Shown: piece by piece, positions 8,241-15,794 of the stretch | How the letters are laid out: each line of letters starts with the position of its first letter | Position numbering within the stretch: the stretch's first letter is position 1 | Assembly: GCA_039800005.1 (NCBI GenBank) | Contig: JBDLRN010000064.1 | Location: 1 to 64,000 of the forward strand | Direction of reading: 5' to 3' | Length of the DNA: 64,000 nucleotides | From: Casp-actino8 sp039800005 | Lineage (GTDB): Bacteria; Actinomycetota; Acidimicrobiia; Acidimicrobiales; Ilumatobacteraceae | Notes under the pieces: model-generated | The model's input: only the letters and a program-made list of their open reading frames with translations | Databases searched by the model: none | Told to the model about the DNA's origin: nothing | Position numbers and translations under genes: made by a program

Positions 8241-9161
8241 TCAGTTCAGCAGCGCCCGCACTTCGTCGACGTCCCACACCGCGTCGAGTCGCTCGACGAT
8301 GCGTCCCGTCGCGTCGGTGACGAACAACACCGGCTCGAAGGTGAGTTTGGCCGCGGTCACGGCCGGGGCCGGTTCGGTGGCCGCGACGTCGGCGTACACG
8401 TCGGCGTGAACGAACACCACTGAGTCGCCGAGTTCGTCGGCGAGTTCCATCAACTGGTCGAGCACCGGCCCGCACACACCGGTCTGGCAGTGCGCGGGTG
8501 TGCCCACGAGATACACGACCGGTTTGCCGGTCGCCAACGCTTCGGTGAGCGTGAGATCGTGGAACGGACACGGTTCGGGTTGGCGTGTGCAGATCACTTC
8601 CACGCCGCGTGGGTCGTCGAACGTCGGCGTGTCGAAACCGTCGAGTCGGTCGCCGGCGCGGTTCACCACCAGATCGGCCGGATCCTGGATCTGGAACGCG
8701 GCCCCTTCGGCCGGTCCACCGTCGACGACGAGGGCGTAGAAGCCCGGTTCGGTGAGTGAGGTGCGGAAGGTCCAGAACGGAATCGTGCCCTCGCCGAGGG
8801 ATCGACGGTCGGCGAAGAGTCGTTCGACGACCGTCGAATCGTCGGCCAACGAGATCACGTCGGCGAGGAGGCGATCGGGACCCTCCTGAGACAAGCCAGC
8901 GGCATCACCGACCGACACGGGGAGTCGCTGTGACCCGGGTCCGAGTTCGGTGGGGATCCAGCGCGCGGCGAGGATCGCCTCGGGCGGGAGCGCTGCACCA
9001 CCCGTCGCACCATCGGTCGAACCGTTCGTCGACCGGTCCCCCGAACTGCTCGTGGACTCGCCGCACGCGTTCAACAGGGCGATCACCGGGAGTCCGACGA
9101 CGGTCGTTGCACCGAGGTGGAGCAGACGTCGACGAGACAAGAGCCGGTGTTCGGGTGTCAC
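8241..9161 (-). CDS. Thioredoxin-fold lipoprotein with Tat-like signal
   Basis: The GTG at 9161 gives 306 residues beginning with a twin-arginine-like n-region (SRRRLLHLG), a hydrophobic core and a lipobox ALLNAC, so the mature protein is probably a membrane-anchored lipoprotein. A Ser/Thr/Gly-rich linker follows. The C-terminal half has a thioredoxin-like segment (KPVVYLVGTPAHCQTGVCGPV) in which two Cys are separated by four residues rather than CxxC, and TFEPVLFVTDATG in the place of the cis-Pro strand. An extra Cys pair (ICTRQPEPCPF) precedes it. It may be an extracytoplasmic redox or disulfide protein. It ends 10 bases from the convergent erpA stop. Confidence 0.72.
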   Translation of the reverse strand: MTPEHRLLSRRRLLHLGATTVVGLPVIALLNACGESTSSSGDRSTNGSTDGATGGAALPPEAILAARWIPTELGPGSQRLPVSVGDAAGLSQEGPDRLLADVISLADDSTVVERLFADRRSLGEGTIPFWTFRTSLTEPGFYALVVDGGPAEGAAFQIQDPADLVVNRAGDRLDGFDTPTFDDPRGVEVICTRQPEPCPFHDLTLTEALATGKPVVYLVGTPAHCQTGVCGPVLDQLMELADELGDSVVFVHADVYADVAATEPAPAVTAAKLTFEPVLFVTDATGRIVERLDAVWDVDEVRALLN

Positions 9162-9167
9162 GGAGCG

Positions 9168-9173
9168 AACATA
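9168..9173 (-). promoter_or_regulatory. -10 box of the lipoprotein gene
   Basis: TATGTT on the minus strand ends six bases before the GTG at 9161. This supports that start over the ATG at 9215. Confidence 0.45.
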
Positions 9174-9221
9174 TCCCGAGGGTCCTTGTGCCGACCGGTC
9201 GCCAGCGTGTGACATGGAGGG

Positions 9222-10805
9222 GTGAGTGGAGACGTGCGGCCCGTGGAGTTCGTGCTCGACGGGCGCCCGGTGACGGTGTCGGGCCGGGGTACGTTGCTCG
9301 CCGCACTGCGCGACGAACTCGGAATCCGTTCGGCCAAGGACGGTTGCGCTCCGCAAGGTCAGTGCGGATGCTGCACGGTGTGGGTCGACGGTGAACCTCG
9401 CGTCAGTTGCGTGACGCCCATCGCGCGAGTGGCCGGCCGTTCGATCACCACCATCGACGGTCTCGATGCGCATGTGCGCGACGACTGGGCCGAGGCGCTG
9501 TGCGACACCGGTGGCAGCCAATGCGGGTTCTGCACACCGGGCATCGTGATGCGCCTGACCGCCGCGCGACATACGAACGGCGATCGCGCCGAGATCGCCA
9601 ACAGTCTCACCGCGCACGTGTGTCGGTGCACCGGATGGCAGACGATCGTCGATGCCGCAGTCACGGTGGCGACGGGAGATCGACGGACGTTCTCTCGTGG
9701 GTCGTCTCGTGATCTCGCGGCGGCATCGCGGCGAGCGACGATCGAAGGGAGATCTCCGCAACGAGTCGCTCCCGACGTCGCTCTCGGCGCGGGTGGCTTC
9801 GCCGACGACACGGCACCAGCCGACGCCCTGGCGGCGATACTCGCACCATCGGGGGAGTGGGTCGTCGCATCGACGGTGACCGAGGCTCGGGAGCGGGCTG
9901 GTGTGGTGCAAGGCCGACGGTCGACGCTCGGTGTGTCGTGGCCGATCGAACTGCCCGGTGTTCGATCCGACTCGAGTGACTTCGTGCGCACGCTCACGAC
10001 GACCTGGGTCGAGCCGGGATATCTCGAACCTGATGCGGTGTGGTGTCGACCGGGGGACGATCCGGTGGGTCCGTCGACGAACGGTGGTGCGTTCGGCTCG
10101 AAGATGTCGACATGGCTGCGAGGCGAGGCGAGCCGACTCGCCGACGAACACGATCGAACGGTGCGAGTGGTGATGTCGCGCGAAGACGTGGTTCGTCGTG
10201 GCGCGAAGCGACCTCCACTAGCCGCTGGTGTTCGCGCCGACGGTTCGGGTGTGGTGTACGTGCGTCGTACCGACGGAGTGGTCGAACTCGTTCGGTCGAT
10301 CTTCCCTGACTGGGTCGTTCACGAAGTCGACGCACCCGGGCCGCCCACCACTCTCGACCGTCGCGGTGCGGTGTGGGCCGAGATCGCCGCGCTGGTGTCG
10401 TCATCACGTGATGACCCGTGGGACCACGTCGTGTCACCTGACGGTGCAGAGGCGTGGGCGCAGGTCGACGAGTCCGGGGTGCACGTTCGAGTTCGTTGCG
10501 GTGAGAACCTCGACGAGACCGTGCTTCGCTCGTATTGCATCGGCGCCGCTCACATGGCTCTCGGTTGGGTGCGGTCCGAAGGCCTGGCCGTCGACGAGCA
10601 GGGAACCGTGCACGACCTCACGATGAGGTCGTTCGGCATCGTGCGGGCGAGCGACACACCTCACGTGTCGATCGAGATCCTCGCCCCGGGCGACGGCGAC
10701 GACGCCACGCCTGTCAACGGGAGCGATGCGGTCTTCGCCGCCGTGGCCGCTGCAGTCTGGCGTCACGACGGTTGGCCCTCGCACTGGCCGTCGGCTCGCC
10801 GTTGA
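9222..10805 (+). CDS. Xanthine-dehydrogenase-type [2Fe-2S] domain fused to a shortened molybdopterin-subunit-like domain
   Basis: A 527-residue fusion. Residues 1 to about 155 are a complete XDH/CoxS small subunit: plant-type [2Fe-2S] cysteines in GCAPQGQCGCCTV, then CGFC and CRC of the helical [2Fe-2S] domain. The remainder contains isolated signatures of the molybdopterin large subunit: PSTNGGAFGSK, VRVVMSREDVVRRGAKRPP, and a C-terminal TPVNGSDAVFAAVAAA. It is only about 370 residues where that subunit is normally about 750. It cannot be an ordinary complete hydroxylase; it may partner another subunit or have lost Moco chemistry. It starts with GTG after GGAGGGG (a GTG at 9234 is also possible). 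Oxidative purine metabolism is suggested by neighbours. Confidence 0.75.
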   Translation: MSGDVRPVEFVLDGRPVTVSGRGTLLAALRDELGIRSAKDGCAPQGQCGCCTVWVDGEPRVSCVTPIARVAGRSITTIDGLDAHVRDDWAEALCDTGGSQCGFCTPGIVMRLTAARHTNGDRAEIANSLTAHVCRCTGWQTIVDAAVTVATGDRRTFSRGSSRDLAAASRRATIEGRSPQRVAPDVALGAGGFADDTAPADALAAILAPSGEWVVASTVTEARERAGVVQGRRSTLGVSWPIELPGVRSDSSDFVRTLTTTWVEPGYLEPDAVWCRPGDDPVGPSTNGGAFGSKMSTWLRGEASRLADEHDRTVRVVMSREDVVRRGAKRPPLAAGVRADGSGVVYVRRTDGVVELVRSIFPDWVVHEVDAPGPPTTLDRRGAVWAEIAALVSSSRDDPWDHVVSPDGAEAWAQVDESGVHVRVRCGENLDETVLRSYCIGAAHMALGWVRSEGLAVDEQGTVHDLTMRSFGIVRASDTPHVSIEILAPGDGDDATPVNGSDAVFAAVAAAVWRHDGWPSHWPSARR

Positions 10806-10814
10806 GCCGACCGC

Positions 10815-10820
10815 TAGCGT
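10815..10820 (+). promoter_or_regulatory. -10 box of the RidA gene
   Basis: TAGCGT ends six bases before the ATG at 10827. Confidence 0.5.
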
Positions 10821-10826
10821 GTCGGC

Positions 10827-11297
10827 ATGGCGTCTTCGAAACCCGCTCAGCCCATCGGTCCCTACACCCCGGTCGTTCGCGCCGGTGACTGGATCATCGT
10901 GTCCGGCCAGCTCGGTATCGCCGACGGAAAGTTGGTCTCCGGTGGTGTGGCCGCCCAGACCGCGCAGGCCGTCGTCAACCTGAAGGCGCGTCTGAAAGAA
11001 GCCGGTGCGTCGATCTCCGACGTGTCGAAGACCTTGTGCTTCCTCACCGACATGGACACCTTTCCCACGTTCAACGACGCCTATGTGGCCGGTTTCGGTT
11101 CGTCGCGTCCGGCCCGGTCGACCATCGGTGTGGCAGCACTGCCCTTCGGCGGCGCGGTCGAGATCGAGGCCTGGGCCTACAAGCCCCTGGCCCCGGCGAA
11201 GAAGAGCGCGGCGAAGAAGCCGGCCAAGAAGTCGGCCGCCAAGACAGGCGCCAAGAAGACCGCCAAGAAGTCGCCGGCCACGAAGAGCCGAAAGTAG
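10827..11297 (+). CDS. RidA/YjgF-family deaminase with a lysine-rich C-terminal tail
   Basis: This 156-residue protein starts at an ATG six bases after its -10 box. Residues 1 to about 120 form the RidA domain, which hydrolyses reactive enamines/imines; the conserved segment RPARSTIGVAALPFGGAVEIEAWA contains the substrate Arg. Beyond that is a tail of about 35 residues built from AAKK/AKK repeats (KKSAAKKPAKKSAAK), like histone H1 or actinobacterial HupB tails and not part of normal RidA (about 125-130 residues). The tail could bind nucleic acid or polyanions. It lies between the XDH-like fusion and the amidohydrolase. Confidence 0.88.
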   Translation: MASSKPAQPIGPYTPVVRAGDWIIVSGQLGIADGKLVSGGVAAQTAQAVVNLKARLKEAGASISDVSKTLCFLTDMDTFPTFNDAYVAGFGSSRPARSTIGVAALPFGGAVEIEAWAYKPLAPAKKSAAKKPAKKSAAKTGAKKTAKKSPATKSRK

Positions 11298-11306
11298 GGT
11301 GACGTC

Positions 11307-11462
11307 GTGCCCGGTGCCATCGTCCTCGTCATCGCTCTGTTCGCCTTCCCGGTGATCGTGGGTCTGAGTTCGGTCGCCATCGCCGCTTTGCTCGGTCATC
11401 TGCTCTGGAAGGACGGCGAAGCCCGTCACGAGGGCAGCGAACTTCTCGATCTGAACACCTGA
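11307..11462 (+). CDS. Small single-span membrane protein
   Basis: A 51-residue frame starts with GTG nine bases after the RidA stop. It has a hydrophobic helix (AIVLVIALFAFPVIVGLSS and on to about residue 33), then a polar tail LLWKDGEARHEGSELLDLNT. I do not recognise a family. The tight fit between two genes of the same strand and the clear one-helix-plus-acidic-tail design support it as real, but no homologue evidence is available here. Confidence 0.5.
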   Translation: MPGAIVLVIALFAFPVIVGLSSVAIAALLGHLLWKDGEARHEGSELLDLNT

Positions 11463-11492
11463 TCGAGTGAGCGTCGTCGCTCGCCTGATCCC

Positions 11493-12881
11493 ATGACTGC
11501 ACCTGCCATCGTCGATCTTCTGATTCGCAATGCGTCGCTCGTGGCGACCATGGACGACCAGCGACGTGAACTGGCAGGCGGTTGGGTGGCCATCACCGAC
11601 GGACTCGTGTCGGCCGTCGGATCGTCGACCCAGGAACCGCCGTCGGCCCGAGAAGTGATCGACGCGACCGACTGTCTCGTGACCCCGGGTCTCGTCAACA
11701 CCCACCATCACATCTACCAGAACCTCACGCGTGCCTATCCGCCCATGACCGACAAGCCGTTGTTCGGGTGGTTGCAGTCGCTGTACCCGTTGTGGCGAGG
11801 GATCGACGAGGAGTCGGTGTACGTGAGCGCGTTCGCCGGTCTCGCCGAGTTGGCGATGTCGGGGTGCACCACCAGCACCGACCATCTGTATCTGCATCCG
11901 CGCGGGGCCGGTGATCTGCTCGGCGCCGAAATCGCCGCGGCGCGTGATCTCGGCATGCGTTTCCATCCCACACGTGGGTCGATGTCGTTGTCGGAGAAGG
12001 ACGGTGGTCTGCCTCCCGACGACGTGGTGGCCGACGACGACGAGATTCTCGCCGAGAGCGAACGAGCGGTGCATCGACATCACGACCGTTCGCACGGTGC
12101 GATGGTGCGCATCGCGCTCGCACCGTGTTCGCCGTTCAGCGTGACCGAAGATCTCATGGTTCGCTCGGCCGAACTCGCCGAGAAACTCGACGTGAGGCTG
12201 CACACGCACTTCGCCGAGAACGCCGAGGACGACGAGTTCTCGTTGGCCACCTTCGGCTGCCGGCCCATGGAGTATCTCGAGCGCACGGGCTGGTGCACCG
12301 ATCGCACGTGGGTCGCGCATTGCGTGATGCCCAACGAACACGAGGTGCAGCGTCTGGGTGCGGCCGGTGTAGGAGTGGCGCACTGCCCGAGCAGCAATCT
12401 GATCCTCGCCTCGGGGATCTCGCCGATCGTTCCGTTGCGTCGTGCCGGAGCCAAGGTGGGCCTCGGTGTCGACGGGTCGTCGTCGGCCGACTCGGCCTCG
12501 CTGTGGCTCGAGGCGCGTCAGGCGATGTTGTTGGCCAAACTGCGTGACGGGGCCGCGGCCGGTACGGCACGTATGGCGCTCGAAGTGGCCACGCGCGGTG
12601 GAGCCGGTTGTCTCGGTCGCGAAGGAGAGATCGGCGAGTTGAGCGTCGGTGCGGTGGGAGACGTCGCTGTGTGGCGTCTCACCGGTCCGCAGTTCGCCGG
12701 AGCGCTGGCCGATCCGATCGAGGCCTGGTTGCGTTGTGGACCGATCGGTGCCCACCACACGATCGTGCACGGACGTTCGGTGGTGCGTGACGGCTTGATC
12801 GTCGACCCGCGACTCGACGACGTGCTGCATCGTCACGCCGTCGAGAGTCGTCGAATCCAACGACTCGATGCCCGTGACTGA
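11493..12881 (+). CDS. 8-oxoguanine deaminase-like amidohydrolase (AtzA/TrzN superfamily)
   Basis: A 462-residue metal-dependent hydrolase of the cytosine deaminase-like subgroup. Metal ligands are visible as the HxH of LVNTHHHIYQNLTRA (about residues 70), the His of RLHTHFAEN (about 235), a further His in WVAHCVMP and the Asp of GLGVDGSSSADS. The 'HHHIYQNLTRA' and 'DGSSSADSASLWLEARQA' strings are typical of proteins annotated as 8-oxoguanine deaminase (8-oxoguanine to urate) and the related hydroxyatrazine hydrolases. Specificity is by resemblance. It overlaps the HAD gene by 14 bases. Confidence 0.8.
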   Translation: MTAPAIVDLLIRNASLVATMDDQRRELAGGWVAITDGLVSAVGSSTQEPPSAREVIDATDCLVTPGLVNTHHHIYQNLTRAYPPMTDKPLFGWLQSLYPLWRGIDEESVYVSAFAGLAELAMSGCTTSTDHLYLHPRGAGDLLGAEIAAARDLGMRFHPTRGSMSLSEKDGGLPPDDVVADDDEILAESERAVHRHHDRSHGAMVRIALAPCSPFSVTEDLMVRSAELAEKLDVRLHTHFAENAEDDEFSLATFGCRPMEYLERTGWCTDRTWVAHCVMPNEHEVQRLGAAGVGVAHCPSSNLILASGISPIVPLRRAGAKVGLGVDGSSSADSASLWLEARQAMLLAKLRDGAAAGTARMALEVATRGGAGCLGREGEIGELSVGAVGDVAVWRLTGPQFAGALADPIEAWLRCGPIGAHHTIVHGRSVVRDGLIVDPRLDDVLHRHAVESRRIQRLDARD

Positions 12882-13569
12882 ATCGAACTTTCCTCACGCC
12901 GTCCTCTGGGACATGGACGGCACGTTGGTCGACACCGAGCCCTACTGGATCGACGCCGAGTTCGACATCGTCGAGATGCACGGTGGCACGTGGAGTCACG
13001 ACCACGCCAAGGCTCTGGTCGGATCCGATCTTCTCGACTCCGGTGCCTACATCCGCGAGCACGGTGGTGTCGATCGATCGCCGGCCGAGATCGTCGAGAT
13101 GTTGCTCGACCGCGTGGTGGCTCGGGTTCGGGCCGAGGTGCCGTGGCGACCGGGAGCTCGCGAGTTGTTGGGTGCGGTGCGCGGCGCGGGGGTCGACACC
13201 GCGCTCGTGACCATGTCGTGGAAGCGGTTCTCCGACGAAGTGGTGAACTGTCTGCCGAGCGGCAGTTTCACGGTGTCGGTGACCGGTGACGAAGTGGTGC
13301 GAGGCAAACCGCATCCCGAGCCGTACTTGCTCGCCGCCGAACGTCTCGGTGTGCGTGCCGATCAGTGCGTGGCCATCGAGGATTCACCGACGGGTGTGCG
13401 CTCGGCACTGGCCGCGGGTTGTCGAGTGATCGGCGTACCGCACGTGGTCGACATTCCGGCCGACGTGGCCGATCTCCCCGAATCCGTCGGCTATCTCACT
13501 CTTCTCCCCACCCTCGACGGGCTGCAACTCGGTGATCTGGTGAGGATTTTTCACCGTATGGGTCGATAA
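12868..13569 (+). CDS. HAD-superfamily (beta-phosphoglucomutase-like) phosphatase with a repeat-derived C-terminus
   Basis: A 233-residue HAD hydrolase. Motif I is WDMDGTLVDTE (nucleophile and acid/base Asp), motif II is TALVTMS, motif III Lys is in VRGKPHPEPY and motif IV is VAIEDSPTG. Members are sugar-phosphate or nucleotide phosphatases; substrate unknown. The start overlaps the amidohydrolase stop region. The final twelve residues (GDLVRIFHRMGR) are encoded by the left arm of a 34-base perfect inverted repeat, so the native C-terminus seems to have been replaced by the repeat insertion. Confidence 0.85.
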   Translation: MPVTESNFPHAVLWDMDGTLVDTEPYWIDAEFDIVEMHGGTWSHDHAKALVGSDLLDSGAYIREHGGVDRSPAEIVEMLLDRVVARVRAEVPWRPGARELLGAVRGAGVDTALVTMSWKRFSDEVVNCLPSGSFTVSVTGDEVVRGKPHPEPYLLAAERLGVRADQCVAIEDSPTGVRSALAAGCRVIGVPHVVDIPADVADLPESVGYLTLLPTLDGLQLGDLVRIFHRMGR

Positions 13570-13669
13570 GTCTCACCAGAAAGCGCGGTGACGGCTCACC
13601 GCGTTGAACAACGATTTTTCTGGTGCGCGATCTTTACCCATACGGTGAAAAATCCTCACCAGATCACCG
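13530..13669. repeat. REPIN-like element: two REP hairpin units in inverted orientation
   Basis: Arms 13530-13563 and 13636-13669 are perfect 34-base inverted repeats. Each includes a 43-base unit (13537-13579 and 13620-13662) that itself starts and ends with complementary CTGGTG/CACCAG and holds an inner GGTGA...TCACC. Between them lies a third hairpin, CGCGGTGA-cggc-TCACCGCG (about 13584-13603). A single diverged unit is at 25738-25780. Inverted paired REPs with a lone REP elsewhere is the REPIN pattern; no RAYT transposase is in the window. It also separates two converging genes and may act as a bidirectional terminator. Confidence 0.82.
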
Positions 13670-13670
13670 G

Positions 13671-14360
13671 TCAGGGGGACCAGCGGGGGGATTGGCCGAA
13701 GCGGTAGCCGACGCTGCGCACGGTCTGAATGAGGTTGGCGTGCTCCTCGCCCAACTTGGCGCGCAGGCGTCGGATGTGCACGTCGACCGTGCGCGCGCCG
13801 CCGTAGTAGTCGTATCCCCAAACCCGTGACAGCAACATCTCGCGTGTGAACACCTTGCCCGGGTTCTGCACGAGGAACTTCAGCAACTCGTACTCCATGT
13901 AGGTGAGATCGAGTGGACGTCCTTCGACCGAAGCCTGATACGTCTCGAGGTTGAGCACCAGTTCGCCGTAGTCGACGAGCTCGGCTCGTGGAGCGGTGGT
14001 CGTGTACGAGAAGAGATGTCGCAGGCGAGCCTCGAGTTCGCGCGGATGGAACGGCTGCAGACAGAAGTCGTCGAACAACTCGTCGCGCAAGGTGAGTTCG
14101 TCGAGTTGAGCCCCGGTCACCAGCACGAGCAGAGGAACGACGACCGAATCCTTCTTTCGCAGCACTCGGCAGAACGCCCACGCCGCTTCGAGATCGGCGT
14201 CACCGCACACGATCGCACCCATCCAGCCGTCGGCGATCTCGGCCTTCGAGAGTTCGTCGGCCGACGAGAAGGCCTTCCACCGATAGCCGGCGAGATCGAG
14301 CGTGCGCGCGAGTTCCGGCGGCGGCGGCTCGGGAAAGACGGCGATCAGATCGCTGGTCAT
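13671..14360 (-). CDS. GlnR-like orphan OmpR-family transcriptional regulator
   Basis: 229 residues from the ATG at 14360, three bases after the glnA stop. The N-terminal receiver is degenerate: the strand-3 segment reads AIVCGDADLE instead of ending at a clear phospho-acceptor Asp, and the invariant Lys of 'KPF' is Gln in CLQPFHPRELE. The C-terminal winged helix is canonical (YMEYELLKFLVQNPGKVFTREMLL, RTVDVHIRRLRAKLGE, TVRSVGYRF). Degenerate receiver, OmpR-type DNA-binding domain and linkage to two glutamine synthetases fit GlnR, the actinobacterial nitrogen regulator. A four-half-site GlnR-type operator lies upstream of glnII. No histidine kinase gene is nearby. Confidence 0.78.
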   Translation of the reverse strand: MTSDLIAVFPEPPPPELARTLDLAGYRWKAFSSADELSKAEIADGWMGAIVCGDADLEAAWAFCRVLRKKDSVVVPLLVLVTGAQLDELTLRDELFDDFCLQPFHPRELEARLRHLFSYTTTAPRAELVDYGELVLNLETYQASVEGRPLDLTYMEYELLKFLVQNPGKVFTREMLLSRVWGYDYYGGARTVDVHIRRLRAKLGEEHANLIQTVRSVGYRFGQSPRWSP

Positions 14361-14362
14361 GG

Positions 14363-15706
14363 TCAGAGCGACCTCAGGTACCGACTCAACTCGAACGGGG
14401 TGACTTGAGTCTTGTAACCCCGCCACTCGGAACGCTTGTTGCGGAGGAACCACTCGAAGATGTGCTCACCGAGCGCTTCGTGCACGAGGCTCGAGTTCTC
14501 CATCACCTTGAGAGCGTCCGACAGCGACTGCGGCAGTTGATCGATGCCCAACTTGGTGAGTGCATCGTCGCCCATCTCGAAGAGGTTGGCGTCGGCCTCG
14601 GCCGGCAATTCGTACTTCTGCTCGATCCCGCGCAATCCGGCGGCGAGGATGACCGAGAAGGCCAGGTACGGGTTGCAGGCCGGGTCGGGGGAACGGTACT
14701 CGATGCGGGTGGCCAGCGGATTGGCCCGCTTCGGAATCGGCACTCGAATCAGGCCACTGCGGTTGTTGCGGGCCCACGACACGTGCACGGGCGCTTCGAA
14801 ACCGGGAACCAAACGCTTGTAACTGTTCACGGTCTGGTTGGTGACCGCGGTGATCTCACTCGCGTGGAACAAGAGGCCGGCCATGAAGTGCTTGGCGACC
14901 GGTGAGAGGTTGTAGGCGTCGTCGGGAGAGTAGAAGGCGTTGCCCTCGCCGTCGGAGAGCGACAGATGCAGATGCATGCCGCTTCCCTGCACGCCTTCCA
15001 ACGGCTTGGGCATGAAGGTGGCGTGCACTCCTTGCGCGGCAGCCACTTCCTTCACCACGAGGCGGAAGGTCATCACGCTGTCGGCCATGGTGAGGGCGTC
15101 GGTGTGGCGCAAGTCGATCTCGTGTTGCGACGGAGCGTCCTCGTGGAACGAGTACTCGACCGGGATCGAGAGAGTCTCGAGAGTGCGAATCGTCTCCTTG
15201 CGCAGACTTCCGGTCACGTCGGTGGTGGTGAGATCGAAGAACGACGCCTCGTCGAGTGGTCGCGGCGCCTGTCCGGGCTCGGGTGGCGCGAAGTAGAAGA
15301 ACTCGATGTCGGGCGCGATCAGGAAGTCGTACCCCGATGCGTGCGCGCGCTGCAGGTTGCGACGCAACACCTGACGAGGGTCGCCGCCGAAGGGCGCGCC
15401 GTCGAGATCGTGGATGTCGCAGAAGATGCGGGCCTCGGGCGCCTTGGCGTCGGCCCACGGAAGAGTCACGAACGTGTTCGGGTCGGGGATCGCCAGAACG
15501 TCGCTCTCCTGGATGCGCGAGAAGCCGTCGATCGACGAACCGTCGAAGGTCATGCCGTCTTCGAGGGCGTTCTCGAGTTCGGCCGGGCTGATGGCGAAAC
15601 TCTTCAGACTGCCGAGAACGTCAGTGAACCAGAGACGGATCAGGCGCACGCCGCGTTCTTCGACCGTTCGCAGGACGTAGTCACGCTGCTGATCCATCAT
15701 GTTCAT
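14363..15706 (-). CDS. glnA: Glutamine synthetase type I (GSI-alpha-like)
   Basis: A 447-residue GS with the ATG at 15706 (ATGs at 15700 and 15697 are alternatives; TGAGG precedes them). It shows the GSI beta-grasp and catalytic core: FDGSSIDGF, the metal-ligand segments and NNRSGLIRVP. The short length and the C-terminal ALGEHIFEWFL...YKTQVTPFELSRYL match the Bacillus GSI-alpha form. The site of the adenylylated Tyr in GSI-beta reads ANLFEM, so covalent control by adenylylation is unlikely. The Arg used for feedback inhibition in GSI-alpha is present in FSRIQESD. It lies between glnII and the GlnR-like regulator. Confidence 0.9.
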   Translation of the reverse strand: MNMMDQQRDYVLRTVEERGVRLIRLWFTDVLGSLKSFAISPAELENALEDGMTFDGSSIDGFSRIQESDVLAIPDPNTFVTLPWADAKAPEARIFCDIHDLDGAPFGGDPRQVLRRNLQRAHASGYDFLIAPDIEFFYFAPPEPGQAPRPLDEASFFDLTTTDVTGSLRKETIRTLETLSIPVEYSFHEDAPSQHEIDLRHTDALTMADSVMTFRLVVKEVAAAQGVHATFMPKPLEGVQGSGMHLHLSLSDGEGNAFYSPDDAYNLSPVAKHFMAGLLFHASEITAVTNQTVNSYKRLVPGFEAPVHVSWARNNRSGLIRVPIPKRANPLATRIEYRSPDPACNPYLAFSVILAAGLRGIEQKYELPAEADANLFEMGDDALTKLGIDQLPQSLSDALKVMENSSLVHEALGEHIFEWFLRNKRSEWRGYKTQVTPFELSRYLRSL

Positions 15707-15738
15707 GGCCTCATTCTGCCGGTCCTGTCGGAAAAACA

Positions 15739-15769
15739 CGAGAGCCGGGGGACGGGCCCCCGGCTCTCG
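15739..15769 (-). terminator. Strong intrinsic terminator of glnII
   Basis: A perfect 13-base stem (CGAGAGCCGGGGG with its complement) encloses a 5-base loop. On the minus strand the stem is followed by TGTTTTTC, the classic U-tract. It separates glnII from glnA, so glnA needs its own promoter or read-through. Confidence 0.9.
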
Positions 15770-15794
15770 CCACTGCAATTCGAGTCGTACGAAC

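Noticed and set aside
9162..10151. Upstream extension of the lipoprotein frame to 10151
   Set aside because: It would put about 330 shadow residues before a clear signal peptide and run opposite the XDH-type fusion. The GTG at 9161 has a -10 box at the expected place.
10434..12860. Very long open frame (808 codons) on the minus strand opposite RidA and the amidohydrolase
   Set aside because: It lies antisense to three well-supported genes, and its His/Arg/Asp-rich sequence is typical of GC-rich shadow frames. No domain is recognisable.
13530..13669. Insertion sequence or phage attachment site
   Set aside because: There is no transposase or integrase, no target duplication was seen, and the hairpin units recur singly at 25.7 kb, which fits REP/REPIN better.
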